A stretch of 64,000 bases of DNA from Hydrogenoanaerobacterium saccharovorans. Lineage in GTDB: Bacteria > Bacillota > Clostridia > Oscillospirales > Ruminococcaceae. The stretch lies in assembly GCF_003814745.1 (NCBI RefSeq), contig NZ_RKRD01000001.1, positions 434,001 through 498,000 of the forward strand. The letters run 5' to 3'. The first letter of the stretch is position 1, and each line of letters begins with the position of its first letter. Of this stretch, positions 8,877-17,595 are shown piece by piece. Under the pieces are notes generated by a model. The model was not told where the DNA came from. It worked only from the letters and a program-made list of their open reading frames with translations, and did no database searches. Position numbers and translations under genes: made by a program.

Positions 8877-9940
8877 TATTTTACCATTTTTAGTTCGCAG
8901 CCGCTGTAGTAATGGTTCAAAATTTCGTCAAAGGTTGCCCCCTGCCGTGCCATATAATCGGCACCGTACTGGCTTAACCCCACACCGTGCCCGTACCCGC
9001 GCACAGTAAAAGTAAAGGTATTGCCCGTTGCTTTTAGGTCAAAATCAGACGAGCGCAGGTCGAAAATGCGCCGAATATCTTTGCCTGTAAGCTGCTTATT
9101 GCCAGCCATTGCACTGAGTACATAGCCTGATTCTGAGCGGCTCACGATACGAAGCCACCCGTTTTTGTCTTTTCCAAACTGGATGCTGCTGTCTTCTTTG
9201 AGCAGTTTTTCCTGCACCTCCTGTACGGTGAATTCGGCGGTGCTTTCGTAATTGGGGGCGAGGGTATCGCCAAAGCTCTCTACCGGCACAAGGTAAGGGG
9301 CGCTGCCCTGCCACACGTTGCTTGCATATTCGGTTTGCCCTGCACTGATGGAGTGATAGGCTGCCACAATCGGTTCGTTATCGTATACCATCACATAAGT
9401 GCTGCCCAAATCCGCGGCTTTGCAAATCTTGTCCCAATAAACGTCAAATTTATCCCCAAAACGCTCTTTTGCCTGTTCTTCGGTGACATATCCTTTCCAA
9501 TGATCGGGGTCTGCCGAAAAATCGGCGCCTTTTAGATTAGGGTCAGGTTTTTTTGCCTGCTCTGCTTTGTTTCGAACAGCAAAAGTGTTTGCTGCCACCG
9601 CCTGCGCTGTAAGTGCCTGTGTGTGAAAGGCGGGGGGCATTTCGGCACACACTGCACCGCGTACATAATCGATGCGCTTTACCTTTTGCACTTTGCCTGT
9701 AGAAAGGTTGAGAATGCGGAAGGTATCCGCTGCTTCTATGGTGTCGAGTTCTGTACTGTTTTTTTGTGCAACTTGGGGTGCCTCCGTTTGTGTAACCGCC
9801 TGTGCAGATTGCTGCTTGGGCGCAGTTTGTGTAGTTTTTTTATCGGGTTCAATAGCAGGCAGCGATGAGCCTACCGCTACCAGCGGTAAGCAGAGTGTGA
9901 GCACAGCAAAAACAGAAATAAGTATCATAGGTATTTTCAT
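8876..9940 (-). CDS. spoIID: SpoIID/LytB-domain protein (stage II sporulation protein D type)
   Basis: About 354 residues from ATG 9940, chosen because AAAGG lies nine bases before it; a TTG three codons upstream is possible. It has an N-terminal membrane anchor (MKIPMILISVFAVLTLCLPL), a Gln/Thr/Ala-rich linker, and a SpoIID domain. Domain motifs are VRGAVCAEMPPAFHTQALTA, AYHSISAGQT, and the C-terminal GYGHGVGLSQYGADYMA followed by HYYSGCELK. SpoIID is a lytic transglycosylase that trims peptidoglycan during engulfment. It points to an endospore-forming lineage. It stands alone here, between terminators, without spoIIQ or murA2 neighbours. Confidence 0.88.
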   Translation of the reverse strand: MKIPMILISVFAVLTLCLPLVAVGSSLPAIEPDKKTTQTAPKQQSAQAVTQTEAPQVAQKNSTELDTIEAADTFRILNLSTGKVQKVKRIDYVRGAVCAEMPPAFHTQALTAQAVAANTFAVRNKAEQAKKPDPNLKGADFSADPDHWKGYVTEEQAKERFGDKFDVYWDKICKAADLGSTYVMVYDNEPIVAAYHSISAGQTEYASNVWQGSAPYLVPVESFGDTLAPNYESTAEFTVQEVQEKLLKEDSSIQFGKDKNGWLRIVSRSESGYVLSAMAGNKQLTGKDIRRIFDLRSSDFDLKATGNTFTFTVRGYGHGVGLSQYGADYMARQGATFDEILNHYYSGCELKMVK

Positions 9941-10112
9941 CTTAAACAACCTTTCTGTTCAGGATATTGATATCTTTTGATTTTTTGCAAACCAAAAAAT
10001 AAAATCTTTCATATTTTTCGAACAAATCACCTTTAATCAAGAAAAAAATGTATAAAATATTGCTAAAATGAATTAAGTTTTTTTAAATCTTTCAAAATCG
10101 ATATAATTTTTC

Positions 10113-10141
10113 TTGACTTCTGCGCTTTACTGGGCTATAGT
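10113..10141 (+). promoter_or_regulatory. Sigma-A type promoter for citrate synthase
   Basis: TTGACT (10113-10118), 17 bases, TATAGT (10136-10141), about 80 bases before the citrate synthase start in an AT-rich gap. The rest of the 9,941-10,220 gap shows no other clear element. Confidence 0.7.
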
Positions 10142-10220
10142 ATTAATAATATTTTTTTACACAGCAAGGCAGGTAAAATGCTTTTTTGCTGTATCTATTT
10201 TAGAAAAGTGAGGGAACTTT

Positions 10221-11603
10221 ATGACCTTTAGTTCTGTAAAGTACGGCGTTGCCCCGGAAGAAGAGCGTGCCGACATTAAAATACTATGCGATGAATACCG
10301 CAAGTATAACCACATCGATCCCTCAGCTTTTGATCGGTATGGTGTAAAACGTGGTTTGCGTAATGCAGACGGCACCGGTGTTATGGCAGGCATTACAAAT
10401 ATATGTAATGTGCATGGTTATGTGATGGATGAAGGTGAAAAAGCACCGATTGACGGTGAATTGATTTACCGCGGTATCAACGTGGAAAAACTGATTGAGG
10501 GCTGTGAAAAAGAAGATCGGTATGGATATGAAGAAGCTGTTTGGCTGTTGCTGTTTGGCAACCTGCCTACCAAAACACAGCTTGCCGATTTTACCAGCCT
10601 GCTTGCCCACATGCGCGAGCTGCCCGATACTTTTACCGAAGATATGATTTTAAAAGCACCCTCGCCAAACATTATGAATAAGCTGGCACGTTCTGTGCTT
10701 GCTTTGTATTCATACGACGAAGATGCCGATGATTGCTCACTTGAAAACGTACTGCGCCAGTCGGTGGAGCTGATTGCGAGAATGCCCACCATTATGGTAA
10801 GTGCTTATCAGGTAAAACGCCGCTTTTACGACCATAAAAGTATGTATTTCCATCCGCCTAAGGCGCACCACTCCATTGCACAAACTATTTTGTACACCAT
10901 GCGTTCCGATAAAACTTTTACGGAAGAAGAAGCAAAGTTGTTGGATAAATGCATGATTTTACATGCAGAGCATGGCGGCGGTAACAACTCCACTTTTGCT
11001 ACGCGTGTGCTTACTTCATCGGGTACCGATACCTACTCTGCGATTGCAGCAGGCATCGGCTCACTCAAAGGCCCTTTGCATGGCGGGGCAAATGCAAAAG
11101 TGATGCATATGATGGATTGCATCAAAGAAAACGTAAAAGATTGGAAAAACGACGATGAAGTTGCCGAATATTTAGCCAAACTGATACGCAAAGAATGCGG
11201 CGATTTATCAGGTAAAATATATGGTATGGGGCATGCTGTTTATACCAAGAGCGACCCGAGAGCAAGAATCTTAAAAGAAAATGCACTCAAGCTTGCCCAA
11301 AACACCGAGTTTATCGATGAGTTTATGCTGCTGGACAGTGTAGAAAGGCTCGCACCGCAGGTTTTATCTGCTGTCAAGGGAGAAAAGAAAATTATCTGTG
11401 CGAATGTCGACCTTTACTCCGGTATGGTTTACAAAATGCTGCGCATTCCGCCCGAGCTTTATACCCCGTTGTTTGCCAGCTCTCGCATTGGTGGTTGGTG
11501 TGCACACCGTGTTGAAGAGCTTATTACAGGCGGCAGAATTATTCGTCCGGCATACAAAGCTGTTTCGAAAGACTGCGAATATATTCCTCTTAACGAAAGA
11601 TAA
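10221..11603 (+). CDS. gltA: Citrate synthase
   Basis: 460 residues with the citrate synthase fold: GELIYRGINVEKLI near the start, LHAEHGGGNNSTFATR with the first catalytic His, GPLHGGANAKVM with the second, and GMGHAVYTKSDPRA with substrate-binding His/Arg. A long N-terminal extension of about 60 residues is common in clostridial enzymes of this class. It condenses oxaloacetate and acetyl-CoA, giving citrate for glutamate synthesis in anaerobes with an incomplete cycle. A methylcitrate activity cannot be excluded. Monocistronic: its own promoter and a terminator follow directly. Confidence 0.9.
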   Translation: MTFSSVKYGVAPEEERADIKILCDEYRKYNHIDPSAFDRYGVKRGLRNADGTGVMAGITNICNVHGYVMDEGEKAPIDGELIYRGINVEKLIEGCEKEDRYGYEEAVWLLLFGNLPTKTQLADFTSLLAHMRELPDTFTEDMILKAPSPNIMNKLARSVLALYSYDEDADDCSLENVLRQSVELIARMPTIMVSAYQVKRRFYDHKSMYFHPPKAHHSIAQTILYTMRSDKTFTEEEAKLLDKCMILHAEHGGGNNSTFATRVLTSSGTDTYSAIAAGIGSLKGPLHGGANAKVMHMMDCIKENVKDWKNDDEVAEYLAKLIRKECGDLSGKIYGMGHAVYTKSDPRARILKENALKLAQNTEFIDEFMLLDSVERLAPQVLSAVKGEKKIICANVDLYSGMVYKMLRIPPELYTPLFASSRIGGWCAHRVEELITGGRIIRPAYKAVSKDCEYIPLNER

Positions 11604-11640
11604 CTGGATACTTGCAATTTAAATGAAATATCGTTACTAT

Positions 11641-11672
11641 AAAGGAGTACACCCATTTGGCTGTACTCCTTT
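11641..11672 (+). terminator. Terminator after citrate synthase
   Basis: Stem AAAGGAGTACA (11641-11651) against TGTACTCCTTT (11662-11672), followed by a T-rich tract. Confidence 0.88.
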
Positions 11673-11693
11673 ATTTTGTATTGGAGGACTAGG

Positions 11694-12524
11694 ATGAATC
11701 AATCTCAACAAAAGCGCACAAAAGCATCTTATCTTATCTTTATACTGGCAGCAGTGGTTTTGGTATGTTTTCGCATGATTTTAAAACTGGATTTTATTGA
11801 CCCGCAAACGGGTTTTTATAATACACACAGTGTTCTCAACTCGGCTTTTGCCATTGTATATGCAGTTTTTTGTTTGGCTTTGCTGTTTTTTTCTTATTCC
11901 GACAAAGAAAATTACGAAAAAAAGCTTCTTCCTCCGCTGAAAACCATCAGCCCGTTAGCAACAATATTTGGTATGGCGATTGAGGCAAAAGCGTTGACCG
12001 ACGGATATGAGCTGTTCAACCAGATTAAAAGCGGCGAACAATTCAAGACGATGGATTTACTACTGAATTCGATAACGGTGCTGGTTTCGGTAGTTACAGG
12101 TATTGTGATGATTGTTTTGGCGGTAAATATGGGTACTCATTCGCTCAAAGGGTATCCCAGTTCTATCGTTTTGGCAATAACGGTATTGTACCAATGCCTG
12201 ATGCTTATTGAACGCTTTACAAAGCATACTTCGCCCATAACGATTTCGGATGATATGCTTGAGATGGTGATGCTGGTATTTGGTATTTTGTTTATGATGG
12301 CGCATGCACGCGTAATAACCCAGTTGAATTTAAACAAAGGGTACCGGTTGCTGCAGTTTTCGGGCTATGCATTCGCACTCACTGCGCTTATTTTGCTGTT
12401 GCCTGAACTTTTTGGTATCCTTATAGGCAGACTGGAGTTTGAGCCGGCGCAAACCACCGTGATTGTTTACGATATCTTCTTAATGCTGTATTGCATTGTT
12501 TTTACCAGAAAGGTAACACATTGA
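11694..12524 (+). CDS. Multi-pass membrane protein of unknown function
   Basis: 276 residues from ATG 11694, which follows TTGGAGGACTAGG; the frame opens six codons earlier but that start overlaps the terminator. About seven hydrophobic helices alternate with short loops (for example SYLIFILAAVVLVCFRMI, TVLVSVVTGIVMIVLAVNMG, MLEMVMLVFGILFMM). No catalytic motif is visible and I do not recognise a named family. Flanked by terminators on both sides, so it is a single-gene unit. It is an integral membrane protein of unknown role. Confidence 0.75.
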   Translation: MNQSQQKRTKASYLIFILAAVVLVCFRMILKLDFIDPQTGFYNTHSVLNSAFAIVYAVFCLALLFFSYSDKENYEKKLLPPLKTISPLATIFGMAIEAKALTDGYELFNQIKSGEQFKTMDLLLNSITVLVSVVTGIVMIVLAVNMGTHSLKGYPSSIVLAITVLYQCLMLIERFTKHTSPITISDDMLEMVMLVFGILFMMAHARVITQLNLNKGYRLLQFSGYAFALTALILLLPELFGILIGRLEFEPAQTTVIVYDIFLMLYCIVFTRKVTH

Positions 12525-12532
12525 TATAAAAT

Positions 12533-12562
12533 AAAAAGGGAGTGTATTTACACTCCCTTTTT
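12533..12562. terminator. Bidirectional terminator
   Basis: AAAAAGGGAGTG against CACTCCCTTTTT with a six-base loop, T-runs on both strands, between convergent genes. Confidence 0.92.
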
Positions 12563-12567
12563 TATCG

Positions 12568-13710
12568 TCAGAAATCCGGTGTTTTGCACACGTCGGACAA
12601 AATAACAAACATATTTGAAAATCGGTCGCACAGATACTCATTTGCAACATCGCTGATGGTTAATTGAGTGGATTCATCGGGTTTTATCGGCACCGTAAAT
12701 ACTACCTTGGTACCAACTCCCTCATGTGAATTTACCGCAATCGAACCTCCATGCTCCAGCACAATCATTTTACTGATTGTGAGCCCCAGCCCGTCACCGC
12801 AAATGCCCGCAGAGCGGGGGTCGTAACTAAAATAGGTTTCAAAAACGCGCTGTAAAATTTTATCATTAATACCCAAACCATTGTCTTTTACCGATATGGA
12901 AGCTTGACCGTTATCTAACCCCAAAGTAACCAGAATTTCTCCTTGTTCGCCGATAAATTTTGCAGCGTTGGAGATGAGATTGAGCACGACGGTTGAAATT
13001 TTCTCAGGGTCAAACATTGTAATCACTGGTTCCCCCGGGACAGAATAACGGAACCGAATGCCGATGCTTTCAATCATTACCGAAACAATTCGGCAAAGCT
13101 GCTCCAAAAACAGGCATAAATCCTGCTTTTTCGGAGAAAATGTGGATAACCCGTGCTGATACCGATTAACCTCAGAGATGTTGGCGCTGCTGCGCAACAG
13201 ACGATAACATTGTGTAGAGATTTTATTGACATATTCGCGGATTGCGGGGTCCTCAAGCTCATCATTACAGCGGGTAATACCCGATAATGCTGCGAAGATG
13301 GTGGAAAGAGGATTTCGCGTTTGGTGTGTAAAAGTAGCAAGTATTCGGTCAATACCTTCAAGCTGCAGCGGATGATTACAAATAGCAAACTTGCACAGTT
13401 TAACAACACAGCCAATGAGGTTCTCTTTGTCAAAAACAGGGGAAAGCTGAAAATCATAATCATTTTGCAATGTGCATTTTGCTGCTACTTGAACTGTAGA
13501 TTTTTGGGTAAGTTGGTCGAAAATTGTCGAAAAGTTTTGCGAAAAAATAAATTGGTTAACCACTTCGTTGATAGCTTGATTAGGGAAAAGAGCTTTAGCA
13601 GCTTTGTTTGCCCATTGATAAGTAAAGCCTTGATCGACAAGAATGACGGGGATTGCCGCATCTTCAAAACTTTTGATATAGGAGTTACCCCACCATGAGC
13701 CACCCTTCAT
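12568..13710 (-). CDS. PAS-domain sensor histidine kinase (orphan)
   Basis: About 380 residues from ATG 13710 (AAAGGTG nine bases upstream; GTG 13722 is an alternative). The N-terminus resembles a PAS domain (AAIPVILVDQGFTYQWANKA) and there is no clear membrane helix, so it is probably cytoplasmic. The H-box is FTHQTRNPLSTI, followed by a HATPase_c domain with N-box LNLISNAAKF, G1 VKDNGLGI and G2 GDGLGLTISKMIVLEHGG. All catalytic boxes are intact. No response regulator is next to it, so its partner is elsewhere. The signal is unknown. Confidence 0.88.
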   Translation of the reverse strand: MKGGSWWGNSYIKSFEDAAIPVILVDQGFTYQWANKAAKALFPNQAINEVVNQFIFSQNFSTIFDQLTQKSTVQVAAKCTLQNDYDFQLSPVFDKENLIGCVVKLCKFAICNHPLQLEGIDRILATFTHQTRNPLSTIFAALSGITRCNDELEDPAIREYVNKISTQCYRLLRSSANISEVNRYQHGLSTFSPKKQDLCLFLEQLCRIVSVMIESIGIRFRYSVPGEPVITMFDPEKISTVVLNLISNAAKFIGEQGEILVTLGLDNGQASISVKDNGLGINDKILQRVFETYFSYDPRSAGICGDGLGLTISKMIVLEHGGSIAVNSHEGVGTKVVFTVPIKPDESTQLTISDVANEYLCDRFSNMFVILSDVCKTPDF

Positions 13711-13919
13711 AGCATATATCACCTTTCAACCCTGATATCAAGAAAAAGGTTATAACGATTTTGGCATTTGTATCGGTTAAACTCTTTTCTTCCACATTAC
13801 ATTATATATAAATTTCCATGTGAAGTAAACAATATTTATTAGAAACAGGGCAAATAAATATAGGATTTTAAACAAGTGTACAAAAATATAATTTTATGGT
13901 TAATATTATCACAAAGTGC

Positions 13920-13948
13920 TTGTCATTTTTGTCTGTTTGAGATAGAAT
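13920..13948 (+). promoter_or_regulatory. Promoter of gap
   Basis: TTGTCA (13920-13925), 17 bases, TAGAAT (13943-13948), 32 bases before the start codon, followed by a strong AGGAGG site at 13968-13973. The arrangement fits a constitutively strong vegetative promoter. Confidence 0.7.
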
Positions 13949-13980
13949 AATATTAGATTATAAATTTAGGAGGTTTCCCC

Positions 13981-14982
13981 ATGATAAAAGTTGGTATTAA
14001 TGGTTTTGGTCGTATTGGTAGACTGGTTTTCCGTGCCGGTTTGGATAATCCGGAAATTGAGTTCGTTGGAATCAACGATCCTTTCATGACACCTGATTAC
14101 TGCGCATATATGCTGCGCTATGACACAGTTCATGGTCAGTACAAAGGTGATATTAAATACACCGAAGATGCTATCGTTGTAAACGGTAAAGAAATCAAAT
14201 TCTTTGCAGAAAAAGATCCTGCAAACATCCCTTGGGGTAATTGCGGTGCTGAGTATGTTGTAGAATCCACCGGTGTTTTCACCACAATGGAAGCTGCTCA
14301 GGCTCATATCAAAGCAGGCGCTAAAAAAGTTGTTATCTCTGCACCTTCTAAAGATGCACCGATGTTTGTTATGGGTGTTAACCAAGACAAATACACCAAA
14401 GATATGGACATTGTTTCCAATGCATCTTGCACAACAAACTGCTTGGCTCCTTTAGCTAAAGTTATCAATGACAAGTTTGGCATTGTTGATGGTTTGATGA
14501 CCACAGTTCACTCCACCACCGGTACCCAGAAAACGGTCGATGGTCCTTCCAAGAAAGACTGGAGAGGCGGACGTGCTGCTTCCGGCAACATCATTCCTTC
14601 TTCTACCGGTGCTGCAAAAGCGGTTGGTAAAGTTATCCCAGAGCTGAACGGCAAACTCACAGGTATGTCCTTCCGTGTTCCTACTTTGGACGTTTCGGTT
14701 GTTGACTTGACTGTAAACCTTGCTAAATCTGCAAGCTACGATGAGATTTGTGCTGAGATTAAAGCTGCATCGGAGGGCGCAATGAAAGGTATTCTTGGTT
14801 ACACCGAGGATGCTGTTGTTTCCTCCGACTTCATCCACGACGAGCACACCTCTATCTTTGATGCTAAAGCTGGTATCGCTCTTACTGATAAATTTGTCAA
14901 ACTGGTTTCCTGGTATGACAACGAGTGGGGTTATTCCAACAAAGTCCTTATGCTCATCCAGCACATGGACAAAAACAAATAA
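13981..14982 (+). CDS. gap: Glyceraldehyde-3-phosphate dehydrogenase
   Basis: 333 residues, canonical type I GAPDH. The NAD-binding opening is VGINGFGRIGRLVFRAG, the catalytic Cys (about residue 150) is in SNASCTTNCLAPL, and the C-terminal SWYDNEWGYSNKV is present. It oxidises glyceraldehyde 3-phosphate to 1,3-bisphosphoglycerate in glycolysis. Codon use looks strongly biased toward a few codons, consistent with high expression. It stands alone, not with pgk or tpiA, with its own promoter and terminator. Confidence 0.97.
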   Translation: MIKVGINGFGRIGRLVFRAGLDNPEIEFVGINDPFMTPDYCAYMLRYDTVHGQYKGDIKYTEDAIVVNGKEIKFFAEKDPANIPWGNCGAEYVVESTGVFTTMEAAQAHIKAGAKKVVISAPSKDAPMFVMGVNQDKYTKDMDIVSNASCTTNCLAPLAKVINDKFGIVDGLMTTVHSTTGTQKTVDGPSKKDWRGGRAASGNIIPSSTGAAKAVGKVIPELNGKLTGMSFRVPTLDVSVVDLTVNLAKSASYDEICAEIKAASEGAMKGILGYTEDAVVSSDFIHDEHTSIFDAKAGIALTDKFVKLVSWYDNEWGYSNKVLMLIQHMDKNK

Positions 14983-15027
14983 ATTTTAACTTCGGTTTAA
15001 ACGAACCAAGTAGTAAAATTATTTAAT

Positions 15028-15075
15028 AAACGCACCTGATTTTGAGTAATTTATTCAGAATCAAGTGCGTTTTTA
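15028..15075 (+). terminator. Terminator after gap
   Basis: AAACGCACCTGATTTTGA pairs with TCAGAATCAAGTGCGTTT across a short loop, then a T-run. Confidence 0.85.
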
Positions 15076-15241
15076 TTTAACAAGTTAAAATAATATTGTG
15101 GAAAAATTTCATGTTTTAAAGTGTGTTTGTTATAAAATTGCAGTGCATTTATAATAGTAAAAGTTATAAAAAATGGTTTTTGGTACAACATAGGTGAGAG
15201 GACGATCTTATCTTACCAAGTAACCGGAAAGGATACTGTTT

Positions 15242-15949
15242 ATGGAATGGCTGCATGTTTTACTTAGTTCATTGGGCTCTATTATTGCTCTTTTTATTCT
15301 GACTAAAATTATGGGTAACCGTCAAATGTCACAATTAAGCATGTTTGATTATATCAACGGAATCACTATTGGTTCAATTGCAGCAGAAATGGCAACTTCA
15401 CTTGAGGATGATTTTATAAAACCGCTTACCGCAATGATTGTATATGCTCTCCTTTCTGTTTTATTTTCTTTCGCAACAAGCAAATCGATTAAACTGCGCA
15501 GGATATTGACAGGTGAAACATTGGTTTTGTTTAATGAGGGTAAAATTTATAAAAGTAATTTAAAAAAAGCAAAGCTGGATGTAACGGAATTTTTAACCCA
15601 ATGCCGAAACAGCGGATACTTTAACCTTTCGGACATTCAAACAGCTATTTTAGAGCCAAATGGAAAAATCAGCTTTTTACCGTTGGCAGCCAAAAGGCCT
15701 GTAACCCCCGGCGATATGAATTTGTTCCCTTTGCAAGAGAAACCTGTGGTTAATGTAATTCTTGACGGAAAAGTTCTGCAAGATAACCTTAAATTTACCG
15801 GTAACAACATGCAATGGCTGAAGAAACAGCTGGAAATGCAGAAGATATCTAAAATAAAAGATGTATTTCTCGCAACCTGCGACTATGAAAACAATCTGAG
15901 TGTTTATATAAAAATAGAAAAGCCCATGACAAGGGATATGTTTGAGTAA
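15242..15949 (+). CDS. DUF421 membrane protein (YetF/YdfR type)
   Basis: 235 residues. There are three N-terminal membrane helices, with the family's conserved GNRQMSQLSMFDYINGITIG and IAAEMATS between them. A soluble domain follows with RRILTGETLVLFNEGKI and FNLSDIQTAILEPNGKISFLP. This matches the DUF421/DUF3290-associated YetF family of Firmicutes, some of which are found in spore or envelope processes. Function is not established. GGAAAGGA precedes the start. A single-gene unit closed by a terminator. Confidence 0.85.
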   Translation: MEWLHVLLSSLGSIIALFILTKIMGNRQMSQLSMFDYINGITIGSIAAEMATSLEDDFIKPLTAMIVYALLSVLFSFATSKSIKLRRILTGETLVLFNEGKIYKSNLKKAKLDVTEFLTQCRNSGYFNLSDIQTAILEPNGKISFLPLAAKRPVTPGDMNLFPLQEKPVVNVILDGKVLQDNLKFTGNNMQWLKKQLEMQKISKIKDVFLATCDYENNLSVYIKIEKPMTRDMFE

Positions 15950-15993
15950 CAAAAAATACAAGGGATAGTTGGGTAAATGTAAAAAGGCTTGTA

Positions 15994-16020
15994 AAAAGGG
16001 GAGCTTCAAGCTCCCCTTTT
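15994..16020. terminator. Bidirectional terminator
   Basis: AAAAGGGGAGCTT against AAGCTCCCCTTTT with a one-base loop core and T-runs on both strands, between convergent genes. Confidence 0.9.
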
Positions 16021-16024
16021 AGGT

Positions 16025-16768
16025 TTATTCGGCTGTTTTGCAGTAGATACGAATTGCATCGCTCATAAATTGTGCCAGCCCGTCGGCATGTTGATTTATA
16101 TTTTTTGTAAATCGCTCATCTGCAATATACATTTCGCCCAAACCTGCTAAAATCTCGTTTGTACAATGATAAAAATGTTTGGTGATAAGACCTTGCCAGT
16201 CGGCAACAAGCTGCTGTACTTCTGGCGAGGACGGCTCGCGATGCATGTTGGCAGCAAAAGCAGCGTAAATTTTTTGTGTTTCTTCTGTAATCGCTGCCCA
16301 CTCCATTGCACTGTATCCGTCAGCTTTTTTCTGGCTTTCTTTGTAAGCGTCAGTGTTACCCCAACGGGCTTCGGCTTCTTTGGCATATTTTTTTCTACTA
16401 TTTTCAATTTCACTCATATCAAATTCTTGAAAACTCATAGTTTTTTCTCCTTTCAGTGTGTTCTCTACCAAGGCAATCAAAGAATTAAGCCGATTGCGTT
16501 TCAGTATCAGCAAATCTTTATGATTTTTTAGTGCCTTGTTTTTATCAAAGAAAGGGTCGTCCAAAATCGGTTGGATATCCTTTAAAGCAAAGCCCAATTC
16601 ACGAAAAAATAGTATTTGCTGCAACCGTTCCAAACATGCATCATCGTAAAGACGGTATTTGGCTTCGGTTACTTCGCATGGGTGCAGCAACCCAATTTCA
16701 TCGTAGTAATGCAGTGTGCGCACACTGATACCTGTCAGCTTTGCAACTTGATGAACCGTTCTGTTCAC
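16025..16768 (-). CDS. MerR-family regulator with TipAS drug-sensing domain
   Basis: 247 residues starting at GTG 16768 behind AAAGGGGG. The N-terminal MerR winged helix is clear (TVHQVAKLTGISVRTLHYYDEIGLL), then a coiled-coil linker (about residues 75-115). A C-terminal helical domain with ARWGNTDAYKESQKK, which marks the TipAS antibiotic-recognition domain, completes it. Such proteins activate transcription when they bind thiopeptide-like compounds or other ligands. No target gene is adjacent. It probably controls its own promoter or genes elsewhere. Confidence 0.9.
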   Translation of the reverse strand: MNRTVHQVAKLTGISVRTLHYYDEIGLLHPCEVTEAKYRLYDDACLERLQQILFFRELGFALKDIQPILDDPFFDKNKALKNHKDLLILKRNRLNSLIALVENTLKGEKTMSFQEFDMSEIENSRKKYAKEAEARWGNTDAYKESQKKADGYSAMEWAAITEETQKIYAAFAANMHREPSSPEVQQLVADWQGLITKHFYHCTNEILAGLGEMYIADERFTKNINQHADGLAQFMSDAIRIYCKTAE

Positions 16769-16979
16769 AACAATCCCCCTTTCTTTAATTATTATTGTAA
16801 GCTATAACGCAACGTAAGAGTCAAGCGAAATTTTAATTTTATAATTGAAAATATCGTGATAAATAAAAGCTCTGCTTTTATATTGCCAAGTTTGTATTTC
16901 ATAAAACATAATATTAGGTTATTTTTGTACCTGATTATTTTAACAGCACCTTATGCTGAACTTTCATTTAATATTATAA

Positions 16980-17013
16980 AAAGGGCATCATCGACAAAGC
17001 GATAATGCCCTTT
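16980..17013 (-). terminator. Terminator after pyrophosphatase
   Basis: AAAGGGCAT (16980-16988) pairs with ATGCCCTTT (17005-17013), with an inner TCG/CGA helix, just after the stop of the minus-strand ppa gene; the T-run lies at about 16975-16980 on the minus strand. Confidence 0.85.
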
Positions 17014-17018
17014 GGTGA

Positions 17019-17549
17019 TTATCTGCAAAAATTGATAATATAAGATTCGAGAGCCTTTTGAATCACCTCAACAGCTCTATCTACATGTTCAATCTCATTC
17101 ACTGCGGTTTCTTTGTTTTCGAGTGCCTTGTATACCTGAAAGAAGTGTATCATCTCATCAAAGATATGACAGGGCAGGTCGTCGATGTCTTTATAGCTGT
17201 TATAGGTGGGGTCTTCAAACGGGATAGCAACAATTTTTTCATCGTTTCTACCGTTGTCAATCATGGTGATGACACCAATGGGGTAACAACGCACCAGTGT
17301 CAACGGGTCGATTGGTTCGCTGCAAAGCACCAAAACGTCGAGAGGGTCGCGGTCATCGCCGTAGGTGCGCGGAATAAAGCCATAGTTTGCAGGGTAGTGG
17401 GTGGAGGTGTAGAGAATACGGTCAAGAACAATCAGGCCGGTCTCTTTATCCAATTCGTACTTTTTTTTGCTACCGGTGGGAATCTCGATGACAGCCATAA
17501 AGTCTTTTGGTGTAATGCGTTTGGGGCTGATGTCATGCCAAATATTCAT
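17019..17549 (-). CDS. ppa: Inorganic pyrophosphatase (family I)
   Basis: 176 residues, normal for the soluble family I enzyme. Motifs: FMAVIEIPTGSKKKYELDK, HYPANYGFIPRTYGDDRDPLDVLVL with the metal-binding Asp cluster. It hydrolyses PPi to phosphate in the cytoplasm. GGGAG precedes the ATG at good spacing. It lies 46 bases after the alcohol dehydrogenase gene in the same direction with no clear terminator between, so co-transcription is possible. Confidence 0.95.
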   Translation of the reverse strand: MNIWHDISPKRITPKDFMAVIEIPTGSKKKYELDKETGLIVLDRILYTSTHYPANYGFIPRTYGDDRDPLDVLVLCSEPIDPLTLVRCYPIGVITMIDNGRNDEKIVAIPFEDPTYNSYKDIDDLPCHIFDEMIHFFQVYKALENKETAVNEIEHVDRAVEVIQKALESYIINFCR

Positions 17550-17595
17550 ATTTCATACTCCCGTTTCTTTGTGCGTTATGTTGCACAATATTATC